This document shows positions 21,550 to 30,827 of a stretch of DNA of 64,000 nucleotides, piece after piece (the first letter of the stretch is position 1; every line of letters starts with the position of its first letter). The DNA lies in the NCBI RefSeq assembly GCF_900184795.1, contig NZ_FXXN01000026.1, positions 1-64,000 of the forward strand, given 5' to 3'. The notes under the pieces are model-generated. The model saw nothing but the letters and a program-made list of their open reading frames with translations, ran no database searches and was not told where the DNA came from. Source of the stretch: Magnetospirillum sp. 15-1. Lineage in GTDB: Bacteria; Pseudomonadota; Alphaproteobacteria; Rhodospirillales; Magnetospirillaceae. A program made the translations under genes and the position numbers.

Positions 21550-22542
21550 ATGAAAAGAATCGGTGTGATCGGCGGAGGGGCCTGGGGCACGGCATTGGCG
21601 CTGACCGCCCGCCGGGCCGGTCGCGACGTGGTGCTGTGGGCCCGCGAGCCCCAGGTGGTGGAGGCCGTCAACACCCGCCATGCCAATCCCGATTTCCTGC
21701 CGGGCGTCGATCTCGACCCCGCCCTGCGCGCCACCGGCGATCTGGCCGAGGCGGCCGATGCCGACGCCGTGCTGCTGGTGTCGCCGGCCCAGCATCTGCG
21801 TGCCGCCTGCCGCGCCCTGGCGCCCCACTGGCGTGCCGGCGTGCCGGCCGTCATCTGTGCCAAGGGTATCGAACTCGCCACCTGCGCCCTGATGCAGGAC
21901 GCCGTCGCCGCCGAACTGCCCCGGGCGCCCATCGCCGTGCTGTCGGGTCCCACCTTCGCCATGGAGGTGGCCAAGGGCCTGCCCACCGCCATCACCCTGG
22001 CCTGTGCCGAGCCGGAGCTGGGGCGCCGGCTGGTCGAGGCCCTGGGCACCGCCACCTTCCGCCCCTATCTTTCCGACGACCTGGTCGGCGCCCAGATCGG
22101 CGGCGCGGTCAAGAACGTGCTGGCCATCGCCTGCGGCATCGTCGAGGGGCGCGGCCTGGGCGACAATGCCCGCGCCGCCCTGATTACCCGTGGGCTGGCC
22201 GAACTGACCCGCCTCGCCATGGCCAAGGGCGGTCGGCCCGAGACCCTGATGGGGCTGTCGGGCCTGGGTGATCTGATTCTCACCGCCTCGTCCACCCAGT
22301 CGCGCAATTACTCGCTGGGCTTCGCGCTGGGCGAGGGCCGTGCCCTGGCCGACATCCTGGGCGAGCGCCACTCGGTTACCGAGGGGGTCTACAGCGCCGG
22401 CGCCGTGGTCGACATGGCCGGGCGCATCGGCGTCGAGATGCCCATCTCGGCGGCGGTGGACGCGGTGATCAATCGCGGCCAGAGCCTGGACGAGGCCATC
22501 CGCGCCCTGCTGTCGCGCCCGTTCCGCAGCGAAGGATTATAG
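21550..22542 (+). CDS. gpsA: Glycerol-3-phosphate dehydrogenase, NAD(P)+
   Basis: GpsA makes glycerol-3-phosphate for phospholipids. The 330-residue protein starts with the Rossmann loop IGGGAWGTALA. It carries SGPTFAMEVAKG, the catalytic Lys in GGAVKNVLAIACG, and the substrate loop ITRGLAEL. SGLGDLILT and SRNYSLGFALG complete the family signature. The ATG at 21550 gives the usual N-terminus. The lipoprotein gene follows after two bases, in the same transcription unit. Confidence 0.95.
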   Translation: MKRIGVIGGGAWGTALALTARRAGRDVVLWAREPQVVEAVNTRHANPDFLPGVDLDPALRATGDLAEAADADAVLLVSPAQHLRAACRALAPHWRAGVPAVICAKGIELATCALMQDAVAAELPRAPIAVLSGPTFAMEVAKGLPTAITLACAEPELGRRLVEALGTATFRPYLSDDLVGAQIGGAVKNVLAIACGIVEGRGLGDNARAALITRGLAELTRLAMAKGGRPETLMGLSGLGDLILTASSTQSRNYSLGFALGEGRALADILGERHSVTEGVYSAGAVVDMAGRIGVEMPISAAVDAVINRGQSLDEAIRALLSRPFRSEGL

Positions 22543-22544
22543 CC

Positions 22545-23039
22545 ATGCGCCAGTTTTCCTTCGCTCTTTGCGCCCTCGCCGCTTTGTCGGCCTGCGCCGA
22601 GAACCCCACCGAAGGGGCCTTGTGGGGGACCGGAGCCGGCGCCGTGGTCGGCGGCGGCATCGGGCGGGCGGCGGCCATCGGTGCCCCCCATCTGGCCAGC
22701 ACCTTCACCCCGGTGGGCGCCGTGGCCGGCGCGGCGGCGGGCTACATGATCGGCGGCTATTTCGATCCCCACCCCAACCGCCTGTGGTCGGCGGCCACCA
22801 TCGAGGCGGCCGAGACCGGGCAGGAGGCCCGCTGGGCGGCGCGTGGCCTGGAGGGCGCCGTGGTGCCCCAGGGCGTCGGCTGGACCGATGGCGGCGGGCG
22901 GGCTTGCCGCCGGCTGGTGCAATCGGCCATGCGGACGGGCGAGACCGGCAGCGCCTATTCCCGCGAGGTGGTGGCCTGCCGGCTGGTGGACGGCACCTGG
23001 GAAGTGGTTCTGCCGGCCGAAGACGACCCGAAAAGCTAA
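22545..23039 (+). CDS. Glycine-zipper lipoprotein
   Basis: The 164-residue protein has a lipoprotein signal with lipobox LSAC (Cys17). Then comes a glycine-zipper segment (LWGTGAGAVVGGGIGRAAA and GAVAGAAAGYMIGGYF), as in outer-membrane lipoproteins of the SlyB/17-kDa type. The C-terminal half (ACRRLVQSAMRTGETGSAYSREVVACRL...W) resembles the surface-antigen-like domain that ends many of these proteins. It probably sits in the outer membrane or periplasm. It is coupled to gpsA by a two-base gap. No specific role can be assigned. Confidence 0.75.
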   Translation: MRQFSFALCALAALSACAENPTEGALWGTGAGAVVGGGIGRAAAIGAPHLASTFTPVGAVAGAAAGYMIGGYFDPHPNRLWSAATIEAAETGQEARWAARGLEGAVVPQGVGWTDGGGRACRRLVQSAMRTGETGSAYSREVVACRLVDGTWEVVLPAEDDPKS

Positions 23040-23146
23040 AAATCGTTCCTCCTCAGAGACTTGTCCGTCAGAGTCTGGCTTGACGCGGGCGGGGGGGTTG
23101 GGCATGCTGGCCGGCAACCTGGAACACAACCAAGGACTTGAAATCC

Positions 23147-23437
23147 ATGACCAAGTCGGAGCTGATCGCCCGCCTGGCCGAGGCCAATCCCCATCTCTAT
23201 CAGCGGGATGTGGAGCGGATCGTCACCACCATTTTCGACGAGATCGCCTCGGCTCTGGCCCGGGGTGACCGGGTGGAACTGCGCGGCTTCGGCGCCTTTT
23301 CGGTGAAGAAGCGCGACCCGCGCGTCGGCCGCAACCCCCGCACCGGCGAGACCGTGTCGGTGGAGGGCAAGGCGGTTCCCTTCTTCAAGACCGGCAAGCA
23401 ACTGCGCGAGAAGCTCAACGTCGGCGGCGGCTCGTGA
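23147..23437 (+). CDS. ihfB: Integration host factor subunit beta
   Basis: The 96-residue HU/IHF-fold protein bends DNA as a heterodimer with IhfA. The sequence [12 protein letters not shown], then [29 protein letters not shown] with the DNA-intercalating Pro in the beta arm, is characteristic of the beta subunit. ATG at 23147 has AAGGA upstream. Its TGA overlaps the GTG start of lapA (GTGA). The order ihfB-lapA-pyrF-trpF is common in alphaproteobacteria. Confidence 0.93.
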   Translation: MTKSELIARLAEANPHLYQRDVERIVTTIFDEIASALARGDRVELRGFGAFSVKKRDPRVGRNPRTGETVSVEGKAVPFFKTGKQLREKLNVGGGS

Positions 23438-23703
23438 GGTTTCTCGCCTGGATAATCGGCCTGCCCATGGCCGTATTGGTGACGGTGTTCGCCGTCGCCA
23501 ACCGGGCGGAGATTCGTTTCGACCTGTGGCCGCTGCCCTTTGGAATCGACCTGCCCGCCTATCTGGCGGTGCTGATGCCGCTGGCCCTGGGGCTGGCCGC
23601 CGGTTTCCTGCTGGGTTGGGCGTCGGGGCTGAGGGCCCGCCTGCGCGCCGGTTCGTTGCGGCGCCAGTTGGACGCCGCCCGGAAGACCCGGTCTCAAGCT
23701 TGA
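23434..23703 (+). CDS. lapA: LapA-domain inner-membrane protein
   Basis: The 89-residue protein has two membrane helices (5-22 and 40-65) and a basic C-terminal helix, the LapA/DUF1049 layout. In E. coli LapA works with LapB on lipopolysaccharide assembly and LpxC control; here LapB is not adjacent. It starts with GTG inside the ihfB stop. The tail [18 protein letters not shown] is the conserved coiled part. Confidence 0.8.
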   Translation: MRFLAWIIGLPMAVLVTVFAVANRAEIRFDLWPLPFGIDLPAYLAVLMPLALGLAAGFLLGWASGLRARLRAGSLRRQLDAARKTRSQA

Positions 23704-23715
23704 GGTAGATTGTCC

Positions 23716-24423
23716 GTGACCAATCCCGTCTATGTCGCCATCGACACCACCGAGGCCGCCCGCGCCATCGCCCTTGCCGAACGCCTGAAGGGGCAGGTCG
23801 GCGGGTTCAAGCTGGGCCTGGAATACTTCACCGCCAACGGCCCGGCCGGCATGGAGGCGGTATCCGGCCTCGGCATGCCGCTGTTCGTCGATCTGAAGCT
23901 GCACGACATTCCCAATACCGTGGCCGCCGCCATGAAGGGCGTGGTGCGCCTGGGCGCCGCCATCACCACCATCCACGCCTCGGGCGGCGCCGCCATGATC
24001 CGCGCCTCGGTGGATGCCGCCAATGACGAGGCCGCCAGGCTGGGGATCGCCCCGCCGGCCGTGGTGGCGGTGACCGTGCTGACCAGCCTGGACCAAGCCG
24101 GGGCAGAGCAGGTGGGCTTCGAGCGCCCGGTGCTGGATCAGGTCAAGCGTCTCGCCGCCCTGGCCCAGGAAAGCGGTGCCGCCGGCATCGTCTGCTCGCC
24201 GCTGGAAGTGGAGGCGGTGCGGGCGCTCTGCGGTCCCGACTTCAAGCTGGTCATCCCCGGCATCCGCCCCGCCTGGAGCGAGGCCGGCGATCAGAAGCGC
24301 TTCCTGACCCCCGCCGAGGCCCGCGCCAAGGGGGCCGACGTGCTGGTGATCGGCCGTCCCATCACCGCCGCCGCCGACCCGGCCGAGGCCGCCGGGCGGA
24401 TCAAGGCCGAACTGGGACTCTAG
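23716..24423 (+). CDS. pyrF: Orotidine 5'-phosphate decarboxylase
   Basis: PyrF makes UMP in the last step of pyrimidine synthesis. The 235-residue protein begins NPVYVAIDTTE and carries the catalytic block FVDLKLHDIPNTV. It also has TIHASGGAAMIRA and the C-terminal IPGIRP and VIGRPITAA phosphate site. I chose GTG at 23716 because GAGGT ends nine bases before it. A TTG two codons earlier is too close to that site. trpF starts four bases after the stop. Confidence 0.95.
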   Translation: MTNPVYVAIDTTEAARAIALAERLKGQVGGFKLGLEYFTANGPAGMEAVSGLGMPLFVDLKLHDIPNTVAAAMKGVVRLGAAITTIHASGGAAMIRASVDAANDEAARLGIAPPAVVAVTVLTSLDQAGAEQVGFERPVLDQVKRLAALAQESGAAGIVCSPLEVEAVRALCGPDFKLVIPGIRPAWSEAGDQKRFLTPAEARAKGADVLVIGRPITAAADPAEAAGRIKAELGL

Positions 24424-24426
24424 ATC

Positions 24427-25068
24427 ATGCCGGTCGAGGTCAAGATCTGCGGCATCACCGACGAAGAGGCCATGGACGCCGCCATCGAGGCCGGGGCCGA
24501 CTATGTCGGGCTGGTGTTCTTTCCCGCCTCGCCCCGCAATGTCACGCCGGACCGCGCCGCCGAGCTGGTGGAGTTCGCCCCCGGCGACGTGACCAAGGTC
24601 GGTCTGTTCGTCGATCCCGACGATGCCACCCTTGACGCCGTGCTGACCCGGGTGCGGCTCGACCTGCTGCAACTGCACGGGCACGAGACGCCCGAGCGGG
24701 TCGAGGCCATCCGCCTGGAATACGGCTTGCCGGTGATGAAGGTGCTGTCGGTGTCGGACGCCGCCGACCTGGATGCCGCCGAGCCCTATCTGGCGGTGGC
24801 CGACCGCCTGCTGTTCGACGCCAAGCCGCCCAAGGGCGCCGTGCTGCCCGGCGGCAACGCGGTCAGCTTCGACTGGTCGATCCTCACCGGCCGCAAATGG
24901 GGACTGCCCTGGATGCTGGCCGGCGGCCTGACCCCCGCCAACGTCGCCGAGGCGGTCCGCATCAGCGGCGCTCCCTGCGTGGATGTCTCGTCGGGGGTGG
25001 AAAGCGCTCCCGGCGTCAAGGATGCCGAGAAAATCCGCGCCTTCATCCAGGCCGCCCGAGGCGGCTGA
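24427..25068 (+). CDS. trpF: Phosphoribosylanthranilate isomerase
   Basis: TrpF isomerises phosphoribosyl-anthranilate in tryptophan synthesis. The 213-residue TIM barrel starts VEVKICGITDEEAMDAAIEAGADYVGLVFF. The catalytic Cys is in KICGI and the Asp in GLFVDPDD. It then has LQLHGHETPE, the phosphate loop LAGGLTPANV and VDVSSGVE. In relatives trpBA follow directly; here they lie 7 kb upstream and inverted, and a convergent PAS-GGDEF gene begins at the next base. Confidence 0.95.
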   Translation: MPVEVKICGITDEEAMDAAIEAGADYVGLVFFPASPRNVTPDRAAELVEFAPGDVTKVGLFVDPDDATLDAVLTRVRLDLLQLHGHETPERVEAIRLEYGLPVMKVLSVSDAADLDAAEPYLAVADRLLFDAKPPKGAVLPGGNAVSFDWSILTGRKWGLPWMLAGGLTPANVAEAVRISGAPCVDVSSGVESAPGVKDAEKIRAFIQAARGG

Positions 25069-26142
25069 TCACGCCTCTTCCAGTTCCTCGACCCGATCGG
25101 TGCTGACCACCCGGTCGCGGCCCTGGCGCTTGGCGCGATAGAGCGCCGCGTCGGCGGCGGCGACCAGATCGTCGGCCGTGCAGTCGTCCGACGGTACCAG
25201 GGAGGCGGCGCCGATGGACAGGGTGACGCGATCGGCGGTCTGGCTGGCCCCATGGGGCATGTTCAGGGCATGCACGGCGTCACGGATGCGTTCGGCCACG
25301 TGCAGCGCCCCTTCCAGGTCGGTGTTGGGCATGATCACCGCGAATTCCTCGCCGCCATAGCGGGCCGCCAGATCCGAGGGGCGGAAGACCTGCTCGTCCA
25401 GGGCGGCGGCCACCGCTTTCAGGCAGGAATCCCCCTTCTGGTGGCCGTAGCTGTCGTTGTAGAGCTTGAAGTGGTCCACATCGACCAGCAGGATGGACAT
25501 GGGCGTGCCCTCCCGCTGGTTGTGCAGCCATTCGGCCTCCAGCTTCTCGTCAAAGGACCGGCGGTTGGCCAGTCCGGTCAGCCCGTCCTTGACCGCCAGG
25601 CTTTGCAGCGCCATCTGGGCCAGTTTCTGCTCGGTCTGGTCGCGCAGCGTCTCCACCACCGCCAGCAGGTTGCCTTCCTCGTCGTAGATGGGGCCGGCAT
25701 CCACCGCCAGATACAGGCGCTTCTTGACCTGGGGCATGACGCACCAGTTCTCGGCCCTGAGGCCGTTGGTGCAGTCGCTGGGCTCGGTATGGGTGACGTA
25801 GAGTTCGTCCATGGCATCGGTGCGACCCAGGACCAGCAGATCGGCCAGGCAGTGGCGCTCCTGATCATAGAAGGCCCGCCAGTGGTCGGAGGTGCCGATC
25901 ACCTCGTGGGCGGGCACGCCGGTCAGGCGCTCGCAGGCCTTGTTCCAGATGATCACCCGGCGTTCGGCGTTGAGCACGAACGTGGGCACGACAAGATGCT
26001 GCATCAGACGCACGGCGAAGACGTGCGCGGATTCCGTATGACGTGAGGTGGGCACCGCTTCCCCCATGTGACGTTCACGGCCGGCCGCTTCTATGGCGGT
26101 CCTGGCTACTCCCTTGGGCCCAATCATGCATGGAAGCGACAT
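25069..26142 (-). CDS. PAS-GGDEF diguanylate cyclase
   Basis: The protein is 357 residues from the ATG at 26142; ATGs at 26127 and 26067 are alternatives. A PAS domain (about 45-175) has VPTFVLNAERRVIIWNKACERLTG and a PAC-like AVVETLRDQTEQK. A GGDEF domain (about 185-350) has DGLTGLANRRSFDE, VDVDHFKLYNDSYGH and the intact catalytic motif RYGGEEFAVIMP, so it should make cyclic-di-GMP. No RxxD inhibitory site is obvious before the motif. There is no membrane segment. It is convergent with trpF without any gap. Confidence 0.9.
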   Translation of the reverse strand: MSLPCMIGPKGVARTAIEAAGRERHMGEAVPTSRHTESAHVFAVRLMQHLVVPTFVLNAERRVIIWNKACERLTGVPAHEVIGTSDHWRAFYDQERHCLADLLVLGRTDAMDELYVTHTEPSDCTNGLRAENWCVMPQVKKRLYLAVDAGPIYDEEGNLLAVVETLRDQTEQKLAQMALQSLAVKDGLTGLANRRSFDEKLEAEWLHNQREGTPMSILLVDVDHFKLYNDSYGHQKGDSCLKAVAAALDEQVFRPSDLAARYGGEEFAVIMPNTDLEGALHVAERIRDAVHALNMPHGASQTADRVTLSIGAASLVPSDDCTADDLVAAADAALYRAKRQGRDRVVSTDRVEELEEA

Positions 26143-26186
26143 CTGATTCCACCGCTTCCATCATCAGGGGCGCAATCAGAGCGATT

Positions 26187-27767
26187 TTAGTGCCCGCCTC
26201 CGCCCGCGCTGGGGTGGCGGACCGGTTGCAGCAGGGGCAGCAGCAGCAGTCCCAGGGCGAACACCGCTCCCATCAGCAGCAGCACGTCGCCGAACGCCAT
26301 GGTCATGGCCTCGCGCCTCGCCAGTTGCGACAGCAGCTTGAGGGCGGCGCGGTCGGCGCCGCTGCCCAGCATGGGGGCGAGGTGGGCCGACAGGCCGTCC
26401 AGCATGCCCACCGCCGCTCCCCGTGCCACCGTCAGGGTCTCCGACAGGCGCAGGAGATGGAGATCGAGCCGGTGGGTCAGCGCGGTGTTGATGGCGGCCA
26501 GACCGATGGCGCCGCCCAGATTGCGCATCAGGTTGTAGAGGCCGGAGGCGTTCTGCACCTTGTCCTGGGGCAGGTGGCCCAACGCCACGGCGTTGATGGG
26601 CACGAAGCAGAACATCAGCGACAGGCCGCGCACCGCCTGGGGCAGGAACATCTCCCAATAACCCCATTCCGAGGTCAGGTGGCTGTTCAGCCACAGCCCG
26701 CCGCCGAACAGGGCGAGCCCGGCGCCCAGCATGTAGCGCAGGTCCACGTGACGGGCCAGATTGCCGGCCAGGGGCGCCGACAGGGCCTGGAACGCGCCGG
26801 TGACCATCATGGTCAGGCCGATTTCCAGGGCCGAATAGCCGCGCACCCGCCCGAGATAAAGGGGGATGACGTAGACCGAGCCGTAAAGACCGATGCCGAT
26901 GATGAAGGAATACAGGCAGCCCACCGTGAAATTGCTGTCGGAGAAGGCCCGCAGGTCCACCACCGGATGCTTGGCGGTCAGCTCGCGCCAGACGAAGGTC
27001 AAGCCGGCCACGGCCGAGATCAGCGAGACCGCCACGATGCGGCGGTCCTCGAACCAGTCGTCGCCGGGGCCTTCCTCCAGCACGTATTGCAGGGCGCCGA
27101 GGAACAGCGCCACCAGGGCGATGCCCGCCATGTCGAAGCCCTTGAGCATGTGCAGCTGGGGCTTGTCCCGGCGCCCGCAGGTGAAGACCAGACTGGCGAC
27201 CAGAATGCCGGGGACCACGTTGATCAGGAACAGCCAGTGCCAGCTCCAGGTCTCGGTCAGCCAGCCGCCGAGCGTCGGGCCGATGGTCGGCGCCATGGTG
27301 GCCACCAGCCCGATCACCACCGACAGGCTGGCCTGCATGCGCGGCGGAAAGATCATGTAGGTGGTGGCGAACACCGTGGGGATCATGGCGCCGCCCAGGA
27401 AGCCCTGGATGGCGCGGAAGGCGATCATGGACTCGATGGACCACGATACGGCGCAGGCGGCGCTGGCCAGGGTGAAGGTGACGCAGGAGGCGAAGAACAG
27501 GTAGCGGGTGGACACCACCCGGGCCATCCAGCCCGACAGCGGGATCATCACCACCTCGGCGATCAGGTAGGAGGTCTGGACCCAACTGATCTCCTCGGCC
27601 GAGGCCGAGATGCCCGCCTGAATCTGGGCAATGGAGCTGGCGACGATCTGGATGTCCAGGATCGCCATGAACATCCCCACCACCATGGCCAGAAAGCCGA
27701 TCCAGTCGCGGGGCGTGACCACCCGGTCCTCGGGGCGGCCGGGGGGACTGGGGGGCGGCGTGGTCAT
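26187..27767 (-). CDS. emrB: DHA2-family multidrug efflux MFS transporter
   Basis: The 526-residue protein has 14 predicted membrane helices and the DHA2/EmrB marks: motif D1 near LDIQIVASSIAQIQ, SYLIAEVVMIPLSGWMA, and motif C around GLVATMAPTIGPTLGGWL. It exports hydrophobic drugs with the adaptor EmrA across both membranes. Its ATG overlaps the emrA stop (ATGA). No TolC-type channel lies in the window. The C-terminus is Pro- and Gly-rich and short. Confidence 0.92.
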   Translation of the reverse strand: MTTPPPSPPGRPEDRVVTPRDWIGFLAMVVGMFMAILDIQIVASSIAQIQAGISASAEEISWVQTSYLIAEVVMIPLSGWMARVVSTRYLFFASCVTFTLASAACAVSWSIESMIAFRAIQGFLGGAMIPTVFATTYMIFPPRMQASLSVVIGLVATMAPTIGPTLGGWLTETWSWHWLFLINVVPGILVASLVFTCGRRDKPQLHMLKGFDMAGIALVALFLGALQYVLEEGPGDDWFEDRRIVAVSLISAVAGLTFVWRELTAKHPVVDLRAFSDSNFTVGCLYSFIIGIGLYGSVYVIPLYLGRVRGYSALEIGLTMMVTGAFQALSAPLAGNLARHVDLRYMLGAGLALFGGGLWLNSHLTSEWGYWEMFLPQAVRGLSLMFCFVPINAVALGHLPQDKVQNASGLYNLMRNLGGAIGLAAINTALTHRLDLHLLRLSETLTVARGAAVGMLDGLSAHLAPMLGSGADRAALKLLSQLARREAMTMAFGDVLLLMGAVFALGLLLLPLLQPVRHPSAGGGGH

Positions 27768-28795
27768 TTCCCTTGGTCCCGCGTATCCACCTTCGCCACC
27801 ACCGACAATCCGGGGCGCAATTGCCCGGCCAGGGGCGAGTCAGGGTCGACCCGGATGCGCACCGGGATGCGCTGCACCACCTTGGTGAAGTTGCCGGTGG
27901 CGTTCTCGGGCGGCAGCAGGCTGAACTTGGCGCCCGAGGCCGGGGCGAAGCTGTCCACCGTGCCGCCGATCACCGCGCCGGGAAAGGCGTCGACCTTGAT
28001 CTCCACCCGGTTGCCCGGCTTCATGCGACCGATCTGGGTTTCCTTGAAATTGGCGTCGATCCACACATCGTGCAGGGGGACCACCGCCAGCAGCGTCTGG
28101 CCGGGCCGCACATACTGTCCGTCGCGGACCGCCCGGTTGCCGACCACGCCGTCGACGGGAGAGCGGACGATGGTGGCCTCCAACTCGGTTTCGGCGACGA
28201 TCAGGGTGGCGCGCGCCTGCTCCAACTGGGCCATGGCGACGCTGCGCTCGGAGGCCAGGACCGCCAGTTGCCGGCGCGATGCCTGCAACTGGGCGCCGGA
28301 GCCGGTCAGCCCGGCCTCGGCGCGGGTGGCGTCGGCCTGGGAGATGTCGAAACGCTGGCGGCTGACGTAATCCTCGCGCACCAGACGGCGCGAGCGTTCG
28401 TAATCGGCCTTGGCGCGGATCACCTCGGCCCGCGCGGCGGTGATGGAGGCGCCCGACTGGGTGATCACCGCTTCTTGCACCGTCACCTTGTCGTCGATCT
28501 GCACCAGTTGGGCCAGACGGGCCTTGACCTGCCCGGAGGCCTCGTCGACGCGGGCGCGGTAATCGCGGTCGTCGATGCGCAGCAGGATGTCGCCCTTGGA
28601 CACCGGGCGGTTGTCGCGCGCCACCAGGTCCACCACGTGCCCGGCCACCTTGGGGGAGATGGCGGTGATGTCGCCGTCCACATAGGCGTCGTCGGTGGAT
28701 TCCATCCATCGCCATTCCTGGGACCAGCGGAGCGCGCTCCAGCCTCCGGCGGCGACGACGATCAGGGCGGCGGCAATGGCGATGGGCTTTTTCAT
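27764..28795 (-). CDS. emrA: EmrA/HlyD-family membrane fusion protein
   Basis: The 343-residue protein has one N-terminal membrane helix (IAIAAALIVVAAGGW). A biotinyl-lipoyl-like half (DGDITAISPKVAGHVVDLVARDN) is followed by a coiled-coil hairpin (about 95-200), the second lipoyl half (SPVDGVVGNRAVRDGQYVRPGQ) and a beta barrel. This is the EmrA layout. It links EmrB to an outer-membrane channel. A perfect dyad ACTGAAC-C-GTTCAGT lies 13 bases before the start and is the likely repressor site, although no regulator gene adjoins. Confidence 0.92.
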   Translation of the reverse strand: MKKPIAIAAALIVVAAGGWSALRWSQEWRWMESTDDAYVDGDITAISPKVAGHVVDLVARDNRPVSKGDILLRIDDRDYRARVDEASGQVKARLAQLVQIDDKVTVQEAVITQSGASITAARAEVIRAKADYERSRRLVREDYVSRQRFDISQADATRAEAGLTGSGAQLQASRRQLAVLASERSVAMAQLEQARATLIVAETELEATIVRSPVDGVVGNRAVRDGQYVRPGQTLLAVVPLHDVWIDANFKETQIGRMKPGNRVEIKVDAFPGAVIGGTVDSFAPASGAKFSLLPPENATGNFTKVVQRIPVRIRVDPDSPLAGQLRPGLSVVAKVDTRDQGK

Positions 28796-28807
28796 GGCAA
28801 ATCCGAA

Positions 28808-28822
28808 ACTGAACCGTTCAGT
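28808..28822 (-). promoter_or_regulatory. Operator-like dyad before emrAB
   Basis: ACTGAAC and GTTCAGT flank a single base, a perfect 7-bp inverted repeat ending 13 bases from the emrA start. An adjacent TTGAAC on the minus strand may be a -35 box. The form fits TetR-family repressors of efflux genes, as an inference. Confidence 0.55.
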
Positions 28823-28979
28823 TCAATTTATAGCCAGGGAGCGGAAGGGGAGTCAACGATGGAGGATGGCCGGATAGTTGCATAAATGGCAACAGTATCG
28901 TTACATATGCGGTGATTGTTGATTCTCCCCGGCCGCCTTATCTCTCTGGCATGTGATGCATTCCACCAGGAGACCCGCC

Positions 28980-29681
28980 ATGACCCTCCATCTTCGCCCC
29001 GCCGCCGCCCGTGGTCACGCCGAGCACGGCTGGCTGAGCAGTCGCCACAGCTTTTCCTTCGCCGATTATTTCGACCCCGACCATATGGGCTTCCGGGCGT
29101 TGCGGGTGATCAACGAGGACTGGATCGCGCCCGAGACCGGTTTCGGCACCCATCCCCACCGCGACATGGAAATCCTGACCTATGTGATCGCCGGGGCGGT
29201 GGAACACAAGGACAGCACCGGCGGCCAGGGCCTTACCCGCCGGGGTGAGATTCAGGTGATGACCGCCGGTACCGGCATCCGCCATTCCGAGATGAACCCG
29301 CTGGCCGACCAGACCCTGCACCTGCTGCAAATCTGGATTCTGCCGGAAGCGCCGCGCCTGACCCCCGGCTACAGACAGGCGGTGTTCGACGACGATTCCA
29401 AGCGCGACCGGTTGCGTCTGATCGCCTCGCGCGACGGCCATGACGGTTCGCTGGTCATCCATCAGGATGCGGCGATCCTTGCCGGCATCCTCAGTCCCGG
29501 ACAGAGCCTGAGCCATCCCCTGGCGACCGGCCGGGGGGCCTGGGTTCAGGTGGTGGCCGGCGCCCTGACGGTCAACGGTCAGGTCCTGTCGGCCGGCGAC
29601 GGGGCGGCCATCGAGAACGAGGCGGCCGTGGTCCTGGCCTCGGAGAACGGTGCCGAGATCGTGCTGTTCGATCTGGCATGA
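28980..29681 (+). CDS. Pirin-family bicupin protein
   Basis: The 233-residue protein has the pirin N-terminal cupin. SSRHSFSFADYFDP leads in, the metal ligands are in THPHRDMEILTYVIAG, and HKDSTG is followed by MTAGTGIRHSE. The C-terminal cupin is weaker. YhhW-like pirins oxidise flavonoids such as quercetin, but the physiological role is usually unclear. A ribosome site (CAGGAGA) precedes the ATG at 28980. A strong bidirectional terminator separates it from the convergent atpF. Confidence 0.9.
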   Translation: MTLHLRPAAARGHAEHGWLSSRHSFSFADYFDPDHMGFRALRVINEDWIAPETGFGTHPHRDMEILTYVIAGAVEHKDSTGGQGLTRRGEIQVMTAGTGIRHSEMNPLADQTLHLLQIWILPEAPRLTPGYRQAVFDDDSKRDRLRLIASRDGHDGSLVIHQDAAILAGILSPGQSLSHPLATGRGAWVQVVAGALTVNGQVLSAGDGAAIENEAAVVLASENGAEIVLFDLA

Positions 29682-29693
29682 CGGCCAAAAACA

Positions 29694-29723
29694 AAACCCC
29701 CGCCGGTCGACCGGCGGGGGTTT
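29694..29723. terminator. Bidirectional terminator between pirin and atpF
   Basis: A perfect 30-base palindrome (15-bp arms, core CCCCCGCCGGTC) is flanked by A-rich sequence on the left and TTT on the right. It can stop both the pirin message and the ATP synthase Fo operon message. Confidence 0.85.
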
Positions 29724-29744
29724 GCCTTGGTCCGATCGGACAGC

Positions 29745-30281
29745 TTAGTGCAGCTTGCCCGGCAGGTCCTTGATGGCGTTGTCGACCAGGGACCCGGTCT
29801 GGGCGGCCGACAGGCTTTCGCCGATGACCTTCTGGGCGGCGCCGATGGCGACGTCCACGGCCAGATTCTGAACTTCCTTCACCGCCTGGGCTTCGGCCTG
29901 GGCGATACGGTCCATGGCCATCTGCTCGCGGCGCTTCATGGAAACCTCGAGATCCTTGGCCGCCTGCTTGGCGAGGCGTTCGGCCTCGGCCTTGGCGTGG
30001 GCGATGATCTCCTCGGCTTCCTTCATGGCGTCACGCTGCTTGCGCTGATAGGTGGCCAGCATTTCCTGGGCCTCCTCGCGCAGCTTGTGGGCCTCGTCCA
30101 GGCGGGACTTGATCTTGGCCGAGCGGGCGTCGAGCGCGGCGGCGATGGCGCGCGACACCGGCTTGAAGGCCAGGGCCACCACCAGGATAAAGGCGACGTC
30201 CACCCAGAAGTGAGGCTCGGTGTAGAACGCACCGTGGGCGGCGGCGTGGGCGGCATCGGCCGCGTAGGCGACGGAAATCAT
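29745..30281 (-). CDS. atpF: ATP synthase Fo subunit b
   Basis: The 178-residue protein is one of two different peripheral-stalk subunits. A membrane helix (about 22-42, [15 protein letters not shown]) is followed by a long charged coiled coil that reaches F1. It is the last gene of the Fo operon and overlaps the b' gene (ATGA). Having both b and b' is typical of alphaproteobacteria and photosynthetic lineages. The F1 genes are not in this window. Confidence 0.92.
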   Translation of the reverse strand: MISVAYAADAAHAAAHGAFYTEPHFWVDVAFILVVALAFKPVSRAIAAALDARSAKIKSRLDEAHKLREEAQEMLATYQRKQRDAMKEAEEIIAHAKAEAERLAKQAAKDLEVSMKRREQMAMDRIAQAEAQAVKEVQNLAVDVAIGAAQKVIGESLSAAQTGSLVDNAIKDLPGKLH

Positions 30282-30772
30282 TTGCCGTGCTCCTTGAGGG
30301 CGCTAGCGACGGCGGCCTCGAGCCGGGTATTGTCGGCGGGGCTGCCCACCAGACGGGCGATGGTCGCGCCGGCGACGTCGAGAGCGACGTCACGGACGTT
30401 GGCCAGGGCCTTGTTCTTGGCTTCGGCGATGCGGGCCTCGCCGGACTTGATCTGGTCGGCCAGACGGGCGGCGAGTTCGCGGTTGCGAACCTCGGCATCC
30501 GCCGCGAGGCGGTCCGAGGCTTCCTTGATCACCGACTGGGCATGGGCGCGGGATTCGGCCAGGGCCTTTTCATAGGCGGCCACGGCGGCCTCGGCTTCGG
30601 CCTTCAGCTGAGCGGCCTTGTCGAGGTTGTCGTCGATCTTGCGCTGACGCTCGTCGAGAACGGCACCGATCTTGGGCAGGGCCACCGTCGACATCACGAA
30701 GTACAGGGTGACGAAGGTGAGCGCCAGCCAGAACAGCTGCGGCGCGAAGAAGGTGGGATCGAATTGAGGCAT
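30278..30772 (-). CDS. atpF2: ATP synthase Fo subunit b'
   Basis: The 164-residue partner of subunit b starts [20 protein letters not shown], the conserved b' N-terminus, with one membrane helix and then an Ala/Glu/Lys coiled coil. It pairs with b as a heterodimer in the peripheral stalk. It lies between atpE and atpF; a strong hairpin in the gap from atpE may reduce its expression relative to c. Some schemes name it atpG or atpX. Confidence 0.92.
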   Translation of the reverse strand: MPQFDPTFFAPQLFWLALTFVTLYFVMSTVALPKIGAVLDERQRKIDDNLDKAAQLKAEAEAAVAAYEKALAESRAHAQSVIKEASDRLAADAEVRNRELAARLADQIKSGEARIAEAKNKALANVRDVALDVAGATIARLVGSPADNTRLEAAVASALKEHGK

Positions 30773-30827
30773 CCCAAAGCTCCCAAACGGGGAAGGCCCG
30801 AAAAAACTATGCGGAGCGGCCGGTGAA

